A stretch of 64,000 bases of DNA, taken from IMG/VR virus record IMGVR_UViG_3300001589_000007, positions 1 to 64,000 of that record, one strand, 5' to 3'. Positions 1 to 6,360 of the stretch are shown piece by piece. The stretch's first letter is position 1. Every line of letters starts with the position of its first letter. The stretch is from a virus. The translations under genes and the position numbers were made by a program. Below the pieces are notes generated by a model, which saw only the letters and a program-made list of their open reading frames with translations, was not told where the DNA came from and searched no databases.

Positions 1-153
1 CCTGGAGCATATCCAACAGCAATTTACGAACACTTAATGAATGCTCGAGGCGGGCACCAGGCATATGAATTAGCACAGGCAACAAAAAACGATCCAAAGG
101 CACAAAAGTATCTTAAGGAATCGCTGATTAACATAATCAGCAAACTCCAGTAA
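1..153 (+). CDS. C-terminal end of an unidentified protein (partial)
   Basis: The first 50 codons in frame 1 are open and end at a TAA at 151-153, so this is the 3' end of a gene that starts outside the window. The visible tail is helical and charged, ending in a hydrophobic stretch (SLINIISKLQ). It sits 16 bases upstream of the gp22 gene and on the same strand. In T4 the gene before 22 encodes the prohead protease gp21, so that identity is possible from position, but I see no protease motif in the 50 residues present and do not assert it. Confidence 0.6.
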   Translation, partial: PGAYPTAIYEHLMNARGGHQAYELAQATKNDPKAQKYLKESLINIISKLQ

Positions 154-169
154 ACTAGGAGAAAATAGT

Positions 170-1264
170 ATGATAGATGCACTGAAAACACTCTTTGAAA
201 ACGATGTTGTTTCTGAAGATATCAGGGCCCAAATTGAAGAAGCTTGGGAAAGCAAAATTAAAGCGAATAGAATGCAGGTAACTGCTGAACTTCGTGAAGA
301 ATTTGCTTCTAAGTATGAACACGATAAAAGTCAAATGGTGGAAGCTGTTGACTCTATGGTGTCTGAAAGACTTCAAGCAGAAATATCAGAGTTTGCAGAC
401 GATCGCAAACAACTAGCTGAAGCTAAAGCAAAATATGCAGTAGCAATGCGTGAAAACGCAAATCTACTAAAGAGTTTTGTAATGCAACAGTTAGGAAAAG
501 AAGTTTCTGAGCTACACGAAGATCAAAAAGTTATGTCTACTAAGTTTGGACAGCTTGAAGAATTTGTTGTAGAGGCTCTAGCTAAAGAAATTAACGAATT
601 TTACGAAGACAAAAAGGACCTAGCTGAAACAAAAGTACGTTTAGTACGTGAAGCTAAAAAACACTTCAATAAGGTTAAGTCAAACTTTATTGAAAAGAGT
701 GCAAAGTTAGTATCTGAAACTGTAAGTAAGAACTTGAATAAAGAAATTACTTCATTAAAAGAAGATATTGAAGTTGCAAGACAAAATGACTTCGGTCGTA
801 AGTTGTTTGAATCTTTTGCATCAGAGTATGCTAACAGCTACTTGAATGAAAAGAGTGAAACAGCTAAACTTCTTAAAGTTGTCGATACTAAAAATCGACA
901 GTTACAAGAAGCTAAGAAGATTGTTGACAAGACTACAACTTTAACAGAAGCTAAATCAGCTGAAATTAAAAAAATTAACGAGTCAGTTCAACGTTCGGAA
1001 ATTATGAACGAATTGATTGCGCCATTAGGCAAAGATCAACGTGAGATAATGTCAGACTTACTGGAATCTATTCAAACTTCGAAACTAAAATCGTCGTTTA
1101 ATAAGTATCTACCAACAGTAATTGAGGGTAATAGTCCAGCGAAGAAGAAGGCAAAACTAGTAGAAGGCAAAGAAATAACAGGCAATAAAGAAGAAACTAA
1201 CGTTAGTAGACAAAAGCAAAACGAGAATGTCGTCGACATCCGTCGTTTAGCTGGATTAAATTAA
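170..1264 (+). CDS. gp22: Prohead core scaffolding protein gp22
   Basis: This 364-residue protein is almost wholly charged and helical, with long Glu/Lys/Ala-rich heptad-like stretches predicting coiled coil from about residue 10 to 300 and a basic, low-complexity tail (KKKAKLVEGK). That composition, its place directly before the major capsid gene, and the spacing of 10 bases identify the T4-type internal scaffold around which the prohead shell assembles and which the gp21 protease later degrades. T4 gp22 is about 270 residues, so this one is longer, as in marine relatives. Several L-x-E tripeptides, the type of site cut by gp21, are scattered along it. The start is the ATG at 170 behind an AGGAG ribosome site. 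Identity rests on composition and synteny more than on a catalytic motif. Confidence 0.85.
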   Translation: MIDALKTLFENDVVSEDIRAQIEEAWESKIKANRMQVTAELREEFASKYEHDKSQMVEAVDSMVSERLQAEISEFADDRKQLAEAKAKYAVAMRENANLLKSFVMQQLGKEVSELHEDQKVMSTKFGQLEEFVVEALAKEINEFYEDKKDLAETKVRLVREAKKHFNKVKSNFIEKSAKLVSETVSKNLNKEITSLKEDIEVARQNDFGRKLFESFASEYANSYLNEKSETAKLLKVVDTKNRQLQEAKKIVDKTTTLTEAKSAEIKKINESVQRSEIMNELIAPLGKDQREIMSDLLESIQTSKLKSSFNKYLPTVIEGNSPAKKKAKLVEGKEITGNKEETNVSRQKQNENVVDIRRLAGLN

Positions 1265-1274
1265 GGAGATAATT

Positions 1275-2447
1275 ATGTCAGAACTACTAGAAAGTCGCTG
1301 GCAAGAGACGAAAACAGCATTGATGGAAGGCCTTCACGGAAACAAAAAATCTGTAATGGGCACTACACTTGAAAATACTAGAAGGTATTTGTCAGAAACA
1401 TCAGCCGCTGGATCGACTACTGCCGGTAATGTCGCAACTCTTAACAGAGTTATCCTACCAGTTATCAGACGTGTAATGCCAACAGTGATTGCAAATGAAC
1501 TTGTTGGTGTACAACCGATGACAGGTCCTGTGGGTCAAATCCACACATTAAGAGTACGTTATTCAGATACCGCTGATGATGCAGTAGCAGGCGATGAGGC
1601 ACTAAGCCCATTCAAAATTGCTATTGGTTATTCAGGTAACGAGGCTGGTTCCGATGCTGGTAAAGCACAAGGTACTAGTTTAGCTGAAGGTACAGCTGGT
1701 AACAAACTCAGCATCCAGATCTTAAAGCAAACAGTTGAAGCTAAAACACGTAAGCTATCAGCTCGTTGGACTTTTGAATCTGCACAGGATGCACAAGCAC
1801 AGCACGGCATTGATGTCGAAGCTGAGATTATGGCGGCTCTTGCACAAGAAATTACCGCTGAAATCGACCAAGAAGTACTTGCTTCTTTACGTTCACTAAG
1901 TGGTACGGCTGTACAAACATACAACCAAGCCGCTGTATCAGGTACAGCAACATTTGTTGGTGACGAACATGCCGCATTGGCAGTTCAAATCAACAGAGCC
2001 GCTAACTTGATCGCACAGAGAACAAGAAGAGGCGCAGGTAACTATTGTGTTGTTAGCCCATTTGCGTTAACAATTCTACAATCTGCTACAACTTCAGCGT
2101 TTGCAAGAACAACTGAAGGCACATTTGAAGCACCAACAAACACTAAGTTTGCAGGTACTTTGAATAACGCAATGAGAGTATACGTAGACACATACGCCGC
2201 TGATAACTCAATGGCGCTTGTTGGTTACAAAGGTTCAAGTGAGTCAGATGCTCCAGCATTTTACTGCCCATACATCCCGTTGATGTCAAGTGGTGTTGTA
2301 ATGGATCCATCAACATTCGAACCAGTAGTGAGCTTTATGACTAGATACGGGTATATTGAATTATCAAATACTGCATCGTCTCTAGGTAATGCCGCTGACT
2401 ACTTAGCAAATGTTGCTATTACTTCAGCGAACGTTAGCTTTAGCTAA
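1275..2447 (+). CDS. gp23: Major capsid protein gp23
   Basis: This is the 390-residue T4-type major capsid subunit (HK97 fold) that forms the hexamers of the head. Recognisable gp23 features include the segment VILPVIRRVMPTVIANELVG near residues 59-78, the following GPVGQIHTLRVRY, an ELSIQILK-type strand before a KTRKLSARWTFESAQD helix around residue 160, and the C-terminal YGYIELSNT. A candidate gp21 cleavage site, LSE, lies at residues 39-41 and would remove a short N-terminal delta peptide. T4 gp23 is 521 residues, so this is a compact version. It follows gp22 with an AAGGAG ribosome site and ends before a strong terminator, as expected for a very highly expressed gene. Confidence 0.95.
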   Translation: MSELLESRWQETKTALMEGLHGNKKSVMGTTLENTRRYLSETSAAGSTTAGNVATLNRVILPVIRRVMPTVIANELVGVQPMTGPVGQIHTLRVRYSDTADDAVAGDEALSPFKIAIGYSGNEAGSDAGKAQGTSLAEGTAGNKLSIQILKQTVEAKTRKLSARWTFESAQDAQAQHGIDVEAEIMAALAQEITAEIDQEVLASLRSLSGTAVQTYNQAAVSGTATFVGDEHAALAVQINRAANLIAQRTRRGAGNYCVVSPFALTILQSATTSAFARTTEGTFEAPTNTKFAGTLNNAMRVYVDTYAADNSMALVGYKGSSESDAPAFYCPYIPLMSSGVVMDPSTFEPVVSFMTRYGYIELSNTASSLGNAADYLANVAITSANVSFS

Positions 2448-2464
2448 TATTGCTTTAAAATTTA

Positions 2465-2494
2465 AAATAGGTCCTTTCGGGGGCCTATTTTTTT
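2465..2494 (+). terminator. Rho-independent terminator after gp23
   Basis: AAATAGG (2465-2471) pairs with CCTATTT (2484-2490), extended inward by T-G and C-G pairs, and the stem runs into a T tract ending at 2494. It closes the gp22-gp23 transcription unit. Confidence 0.9.
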
Positions 2495-2496
2495 GA

Positions 2497-2503
2497 CTAA
2501 ATA
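2497..2503 (+). promoter_or_regulatory. Candidate late promoter (CTAAATA) for the riboswitch transcript
   Basis: CTAAATA is a known variant of the T4-type late promoter in cyanophages. It lies just after the gp23 terminator. The expected start, six bases after the motif, is base 2509, right before the first stem of the riboswitch at 2510. The motif is short, so the call rests on this exact placement. Confidence 0.55.
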
Positions 2504-2506
2504 TTT

Positions 2507-2554
2507 GTACGTTCATCCTATAAGGACGGAAGTAGCATAAGCGAAGGAACGCAC
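2507..2554 (+). ncRNA. Glutamine riboswitch of the glnA / Downstream-peptide type
   Basis: The sequence matches, from memory of the family, the conserved core of the glnA and Downstream-peptide RNAs, which bind glutamine. CGTTC (2510-2514) pairs with GAACG (2547-2551) to form P1. TCC (2516-2518) pairs with GGA (2524-2526). The signature GACGGAAGTAG (2525-2535) and CGAAGGAACG (2542-2551) are both present, with a small GC stem (2535-2536 with 2541-2542) between them. The family is known from cyanobacteria, marine metagenomes and a cyanophage. In the Downstream-peptide class it precedes a very short ORF, as it does here (2578). It probably tunes translation or transcription of that ORF in response to host glutamine. 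A covariance-model search would settle the class. Confidence 0.85.
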
Positions 2555-2577
2555 TTAACTGTAAAAGGGAGAGTGGT

Positions 2578-2679
2578 ATGGATTATCTTACGTTATGGTA
2601 TTTTAAACGTTTAATCAAAGAAGAAAAAATAAGAAAAATTAACTTTTTATTAAAAAAAAGGTTGACATCTAGTACATAG
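2578..2679 (+). CDS. 33-residue peptide downstream of the glutamine riboswitch
   Basis: An ATG at 2578 with a good purine-rich ribosome site (AAGGGAGAG, 2565-2572) opens a 33-codon frame ending in TAG at 2677-2679. The peptide starts MDYLTLWYFKRLIKEEKIRK and is strongly basic after an aromatic N-terminus, so it may form an amphipathic helix. Its position 24 bases after the aptamer matches the small ORFs that define the Downstream-peptide RNA class. In cyanobacteria, glutamine-riboswitch peptides act on nitrogen assimilation, for example as inhibitors of glutamine synthetase. Whether this phage peptide does the same is inference. The stop codon overlaps the promoter of the next RNA. Confidence 0.65.
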   Translation: MDYLTLWYFKRLIKEEKIRKINFLLKKRLTSST

Positions 2680-2690
2680 ATGCTATTATA
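2662..2690 (+). promoter_or_regulatory. Host-type sigma-70 promoter for the ncRNA
   Basis: TTGACA (2662-2667) is a perfect -35 box. The -10 is TATTAT at 2684-2689 (16-base spacer) or ATTATA at 2685-2690 (17-base spacer). The start would fall near 2697. No late octamer is present, so host polymerase could use it early. Confidence 0.75.
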
Positions 2691-2696
2691 TATACA

Positions 2697-2940
2697 TAAC
2701 TTAGGAGATATCCTTTAGTTAGATAGTGCAAGGAAATGCGTTTATAGAGACGTAACTTGGCTAGTAGCTGTAGTGGCACTGCATGACTGTAGAGATACAG
2801 AGATGTGGATTTTGGAAGTAACTATCCGATGCTAGGTTTCGCTGGTGACACAGAAATGATCTGTACCGGCGCTTGTAGGTGATCATTAAGTCCTACCTAT
2901 CACTTTATATTAAAGGCTCGCCTAAAGCGAGTCTTTTTTT
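2697..2940 (+). ncRNA. Candidate structured non-coding RNA, about 240 nt, class unknown
   Basis: The stretch runs from a strong promoter to a strong terminator and holds no plausible ORF. The two ends pair: CCTTTA (2712-2717) with TAAAGG (2911-2916), and AGT plus GATAG (2717-2726) with CTATC plus ACT (2897-2904). Inside are three clear hairpins. CTGTA-GAGA-TACAG (2787-2800) has a GNRA tetraloop. GCTGGT (2841-2846) pairs with ACCGGC (2865-2870) and is capped by ACAGA/TCTGT. GTAGG (2875-2879) pairs with CCTAC (2892-2896). This is the architecture of an independent multi-branched RNA. I do not recognise it as tmRNA, RNase P RNA, 6S RNA, a tRNA or a group I intron. Confidence 0.7.
2912..2940 (+). 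terminator. Terminator of the ncRNA
   Basis: AAAGGCTCGC (2912-2921) pairs with GCGAGTCTTT (2927-2936) around a CTAAA loop, followed by T's to 2940. Confidence 0.92.
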
Positions 2941-2970
2941 ATGACTAAATTTCCGTAACTTTCTTTTAAT

Positions 2971-2978
2971 GATAAATA
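2971..2978 (+). promoter_or_regulatory. T4-type late promoter, with folded leader to 3067
   Basis: GATAAATA at 2971-2978 gives an expected start near 2984, hence a leader of about 84 bases before the gene at 3068. The leader holds CCGTAT-A-ATACGG (2997-3009) and GCAG/CTGC (3016-3019 with 3030-3033). TAATACG (3002-3008) can alternatively pair with CGTATTA (3033-3039), which would break both hairpins. Confidence 0.8.
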
Positions 2979-3067
2979 CTTGTGTCACAAATCGTGCCGT
3001 ATAATACGGACTTATGCAGAATTGACCCACTGCGTATTACTTAGAACGTAACTTAAGGAGAAAACAA

Positions 3068-3439
3068 ATGGGACGTCCAGTAAATAAAAGATTTTTTGGT
3101 ACGCTTGCAGATGGTACAAATATTACCATTAACTGTCAAGTAGCAGGAAATGCAGAATCAGCAGTAGGTATGATTCTTTCACAAAGATCAGTAAACAAGT
3201 TTAACGTTGATGATAAAAAAGACGGCACAGGTAACGAAGGTGTTTGTTTATTAGTTGATAAAGCAGATGGGGCATTAGGCGCTAACGAAATGTCAATTAA
3301 CGCACAAGATGCCCAAGGCGGAACGATTAGAATTTCTAAATTGTATAACAGAACATGCAAAGATTTTTCTAATAACCGTTACACGTGGGTAATTGAAAAT
3401 GATTCAACAACTTCAGTTATGAGAGTAACAGCTATCTAA
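3068..3439 (+). CDS. Small putative virion structural protein
   Basis: A 123-residue protein (MGRPVNKRFFGTLADGTNI...) with no signal peptide or membrane segment and a beta-rich composition. Similar short proteins lie among capsid and fibre genes of marine T4-like phages, but I cannot name the family. Position after gp23, its own late promoter at 2971, an AAGGAG ribosome site and a folded leader suggest a late, abundant product such as a capsid decoration or fibre-associated protein; that is inference. No enzyme motif is visible. Confidence 0.75.
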   Translation: MGRPVNKRFFGTLADGTNITINCQVAGNAESAVGMILSQRSVNKFNVDDKKDGTGNEGVCLLVDKADGALGANEMSINAQDAQGGTIRISKLYNRTCKDFSNNRYTWVIENDSTTSVMRVTAI

Positions 3440-3444
3440 GTAGA

Positions 3445-3464
3445 TGGGGGATTAACTTCCCCCA
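3445..3464 (+). other. Intergenic hairpin without T tract
   Basis: TGGGGG (3445-3450) pairs with CCCCCA (3459-3464) around an eight-base loop. No T run follows, so it is more likely an mRNA 3'-end stabiliser or attenuator than an intrinsic terminator. Confidence 0.55.
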
Positions 3465-3490
3465 ACTATAATAAGTAATAGGAATTATTA

Positions 3491-4471
3491 ATGTCTAAGA
3501 CCAAAATTTTAAGCCTTCCAACAAGTGACTATAGACTCAAAGTCCAAGATGGCGGTAATATTACACTTGATACAGGTACCGTTACTGGTATTACAACAAT
3601 CACAGGTAATTTGGTAGTTCTAGGCGCAACAACACAAGTTAGTTCAACTGACTTAAATTTAAAAGATAATGTACTTGTTTTAAATGACGGAGAAACAGGA
3701 TCAGGTATTACATTAAATACTTCAGGTATACAGATAGACCGTGGTAACTTTCCTGATGCAAAAATAATATTTGACGAAACTGTTACTTGGGCAGATCCAA
3801 TTAGTGCAACAACTATAACAGGCGGATTTACTCTAGTAAATGCTTCAGGAACACTACAGGGCTTACGAATCAATAGTGTATCAACAGGTGGAGGAGATTT
3901 ATATCTTATTAACTCTGGAACTGGTGTTATAAGTGTAACCGGTACTAACAATTACGAAACACAAATTACAGATGACGATGATATTCCTAATAAAAAATAT
4001 GTAGATGATACGATTGTAACTCAGCTTACTAGTACCTTTCAAAGAAGGATAGAAGAAGGCTCAGCAACTAAATCATTTGTAGAAGTGAGAGATTTAGAAG
4101 TTAGCGGAGCTCCAAGTGTAGTAACTTTTAATCTTGATAGTTTTGTTAAAGGACAAATTTTTAATAATAGAGTTGAATTTGAAGATATACGTTTACAAGA
4201 GAATACAATTACAACAACAGCATCAGATACTGATTTAATATTATCATCACCAGGAACTGGCGGAGTTGTTGTTGAAGATAATCTAACACTTACACTAACT
4301 CCAGGAATTGATGATGCGGCAACAGATCCAAATGCTCCATCAGATGGACTTAAGGTATATGTAAAGGCACCTGCGGCTGGAGGTACTGGTTTATTTTTCA
4401 AACATAGTGCTTCAAAATCAGGAGAAATAATAAGTAGACAGAATGCTCTTTTATTGAGCATGTTGTTTTAA
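3491..4471 (+). CDS. Tail-fibre-like structural protein
   Basis: A 326-residue protein with the beta-strand-rich, Thr/Gly/Asn-rich repeats typical of phage fibre shafts, such as TGITTITGNLVVLGATTQV near residue 34 and ENTITTTASDTDLILSSPGT near residue 237. The second pattern, an 'I...T..SDTDL.L...GTG' module, recurs many times in the giant fibres encoded at 6361 and 11939, so this protein is a short member of the same scaffold family. A segment PNKKYVDDTIVTQL near residue 166 resembles a short helical linker seen again near the end of the protein encoded at 36063. No chaperone or peptidase domain is visible. Likely a minor fibre or adaptor of the adhesin apparatus. Confidence 0.75.
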   Translation: MSKTKILSLPTSDYRLKVQDGGNITLDTGTVTGITTITGNLVVLGATTQVSSTDLNLKDNVLVLNDGETGSGITLNTSGIQIDRGNFPDAKIIFDETVTWADPISATTITGGFTLVNASGTLQGLRINSVSTGGGDLYLINSGTGVISVTGTNNYETQITDDDDIPNKKYVDDTIVTQLTSTFQRRIEEGSATKSFVEVRDLEVSGAPSVVTFNLDSFVKGQIFNNRVEFEDIRLQENTITTTASDTDLILSSPGTGGVVVEDNLTLTLTPGIDDAATDPNAPSDGLKVYVKAPAAGGTGLFFKHSASKSGEIISRQNALLLSMLF

Positions 4472-4483
4472 AAAGGAAACAAA

Positions 4484-4822
4484 ATGGCAATAGCAAGCAC
4501 AGCAATAGGAAGTACTGATACAGACATATTAACTGTTCCGGCAGGTAAACAATATGCAGTACTAACAATTATGGTATGTAATACAGAACCGGCAAACCCA
4601 ATACACTTAGAACATGGTGAAAGCCAGTTTGATATGCACTTTATTCCAAATGGCGGAGCAAAGAGTAATACAAACATGGTTATAAACGACTTAGTATTAC
4701 CAGCAGGTGAAACATTTACTTTTGATAGTGAAAAAGTTGTGTTAGCGGCAGGCGATAAGATTACAATGCTTGGAGCATCACCAACTGTGTTAAGTGCAAC
4801 AGTTAGTTTCTTGGAAGTATAA
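4484..4822 (+). CDS. Small beta-rich structural protein (adhesin-locus accessory)
   Basis: A 112-residue protein starting MAIASTAIGSTDTDILTVPA. It has the pattern of a small beta-sandwich: 'TVPAG..YAVLTI.VCN', then a charged middle, then 'LPAGETFTFDSEKVVLAAGDKI'. The same plan (an entry strand, a middle and an 'AAGQKI' exit motif) occurs in the 106-residue protein at 28503 and, less clearly, in those at 17073 and 35635. I therefore read them as a family of small fibre- or neck-associated subunits. It lies 12 bases after the fibre gene at 3491 and 3 bases before the next gene, so co-translation is likely. Exact role unknown. Confidence 0.7.
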   Translation: MAIASTAIGSTDTDILTVPAGKQYAVLTIMVCNTEPANPIHLEHGESQFDMHFIPNGGAKSNTNMVINDLVLPAGETFTFDSEKVVLAAGDKITMLGASPTVLSATVSFLEV

Positions 4823-4825
4823 GAT

Positions 4826-5344
4826 ATGAGATTAATTAAAGCACAAAGTACTAGCGTAAGAAATATTAAAGCTAAAGGTATTCGATACGATATTAATCAA
4901 GTTGTTCAACTAGGTGGTGAACAAGGAGTAGTAGTTCCAATGGGAAATACTGCAAGCCGTCCTTTGTTTCCTGTTAACGGAATGATTAGATATAATACCG
5001 AAACTGGCTCACATGAATCTTATGCTGGAGGATCAGCAGGTTCCGGAGGGACTTGGGCTAAATTAAAAAGACAAGAACCAGTAAATATTGTACAACAGAA
5101 CTTAGGAGTAGGTGATGGTAGTGAGGTCGACTTTGGTCCTCTAGATAGCGGCGATATAGATGCACCAGTACCAAGTGCTCCTCAGAACGTAATAGTACTA
5201 GTTGAAACAGTTTTTCAGATTTCAAGTACGAACTATACGTTAGTACAAAATCCTGCAGGTAAGGCTGAAGGATTTTACATTAGATTTGGATCAGCACCCC
5301 CAGTTGGTAAGCCAGTAACAGTGCTACACAACTTTGATAAATAA
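4826..5344 (+). CDS. Fibre-related structural protein
   Basis: A 172-residue protein. Its middle contains RPLFPVNGMIRYNTETGSHE near residue 46, a form of the 'R......G..RYNT....E.Y....W' motif that recurs near the C-termini of the two giant fibres encoded at 6361 and 11939. There it marks the end of the shaft. The remainder is a beta-rich domain ending FGSAPPVGKPVTVLHNFDK. It may be a separate fibre-tip or linker subunit that matches the fibres' C-terminal module. It sits in the same tight gene run (3-base gap upstream, 18-base gap downstream). Confidence 0.7.
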   Translation: MRLIKAQSTSVRNIKAKGIRYDINQVVQLGGEQGVVVPMGNTASRPLFPVNGMIRYNTETGSHESYAGGSAGSGGTWAKLKRQEPVNIVQQNLGVGDGSEVDFGPLDSGDIDAPVPSAPQNVIVLVETVFQISSTNYTLVQNPAGKAEGFYIRFGSAPPVGKPVTVLHNFDK

Positions 5345-5362
5345 TATTAAGGAGACACTTGT

Positions 5363-6319
5363 ATGGCAACGTTAAAAAGTTTATTAGGCAGTAAGAATTT
5401 TACCAGTGGTGAAACTAATTTAGAAAAAGGTAAAGTTTGGGCATATGACAACGGCTCAATGTATGGGTGTATGTGTAACGGATTTTGTTGGGTTTCGCCA
5501 GGTAACGGAACTGTTAGATTAGAAGTATGGGGTGCTGGCGGTAGTGGCGCAAGAATGTGTTGCTGTGGAGGAGGTCTTCCAGGTAATGCGGCCGCTTATT
5601 CAATGAAAGAATTTAACGTAGGTAGCGGAAATTACTCGTGCGGATGTATGGGTAAATCTTGTGGTAATGCAAGTTCATTATGTAATAGAGGTTGTGGTTC
5701 TAATAGTGCCGCATGTTGGTTTAGTAATAGTACCAACGGGTGCATGTGTGCCCAAGGCGGAATGGGTGGACAAAGTTTTTGTTCAACATCTCCTAGCTTA
5801 TATTGTTGCTATAGAGCAAACGGTTATTGTACAACTAATAGAGGACCAAACTGTGGTATAGTGTGTAATGCCTGTAGTGGTGCTTGGATGGCATGTGGAT
5901 ATGGCGGAGATATAAACTGTTGTGGCTGTGTAAGTTGCTCTAGTTTCTTAGGATGTTATCCAGCTTGTACATGTATGAAGTATTATCATGTTGCATTACC
6001 TGCAAACGTATTTGCTAAAGAAGGTACTATTGTAACGTATTCTACTGAAGATGATAATCCTTACTCACGTTGGTCAGGTCAAGGAATGCACTCATATGTA
6101 AATGCACTTAATGCGGCTAGTAGAAATCCGTCACAAGGTGTTTATCATGGATCATGTTGGATGGGTAATAGAGCATGTCAGTGTTATGAAATGATGGGTT
6201 GTCAACAGCATGTACCTTATGGATCAGGCGGTCCTGCAAGTAATCCGTGTCCAGGTGTTAGAGACCACGGATGGCGTGGCGGTAGTGGCGCAGTACGTAT
6301 TAAGTACATAGCAAACTAA
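5363..6319 (+). CDS. Cysteine- and glycine-rich putative adhesin, paralogue 1
   Basis: A 318-residue protein with about 34 cysteines (over 10%), many in CxC, CC and CCC clusters (MCCCGGG near residue 66, then a run of GCMC, YCCY and NCCGC motifs to about residue 200). It begins with a short conserved N-terminus (MATLKSLLGS) and a VRLEVWGAGGSGARM strand of the glycine-rich type found in phage fibre-tip proteins. The C-terminus is a conserved PCPGVRDHGWRGGSGAVRIK. Two paralogues lie at 29202 and 30177 at the far end of the adhesin locus. I infer a disulphide- or metal-stabilised receptor-binding tip, but no known fold can be proven by eye. No signal peptide is seen, consistent with a virion part made in the cytoplasm. 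Confidence 0.8.
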   Translation: MATLKSLLGSKNFTSGETNLEKGKVWAYDNGSMYGCMCNGFCWVSPGNGTVRLEVWGAGGSGARMCCCGGGLPGNAAAYSMKEFNVGSGNYSCGCMGKSCGNASSLCNRGCGSNSAACWFSNSTNGCMCAQGGMGGQSFCSTSPSLYCCYRANGYCTTNRGPNCGIVCNACSGAWMACGYGGDINCCGCVSCSSFLGCYPACTCMKYYHVALPANVFAKEGTIVTYSTEDDNPYSRWSGQGMHSYVNALNAASRNPSQGVYHGSCWMGNRACQCYEMMGCQQHVPYGSGGPASNPCPGVRDHGWRGGSGAVRIKYIAN

Positions 6320-6334
6320 ATTTAAAAATATTCC

Positions 6335-6342
6335 GATAAATA
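6335..6342 (+). promoter_or_regulatory. T4-type late promoter
   Basis: GATAAATA, 18 bases before the GTG start at 6361; the leader contains an AGGAG ribosome site. Confidence 0.85.
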
Positions 6343-6360
6343 CTGTGTCAGGAGATTATA

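Noticed and set aside
2841-2871. Hammerhead-like core (CTGGTGA ... GAAA)
   Set aside because: The invariant CTGATGA is not matched and the arms do not close as a hammerhead; it is an ordinary extended hairpin.
2697-2940. tRNA, tmRNA, RNase P RNA, 6S RNA or group I intron in the ncRNA interval
   Set aside because: No T-arm, no tag peptide, no RNase P core, no group I core pair, and the size and branching do not fit 6S RNA as I know it.
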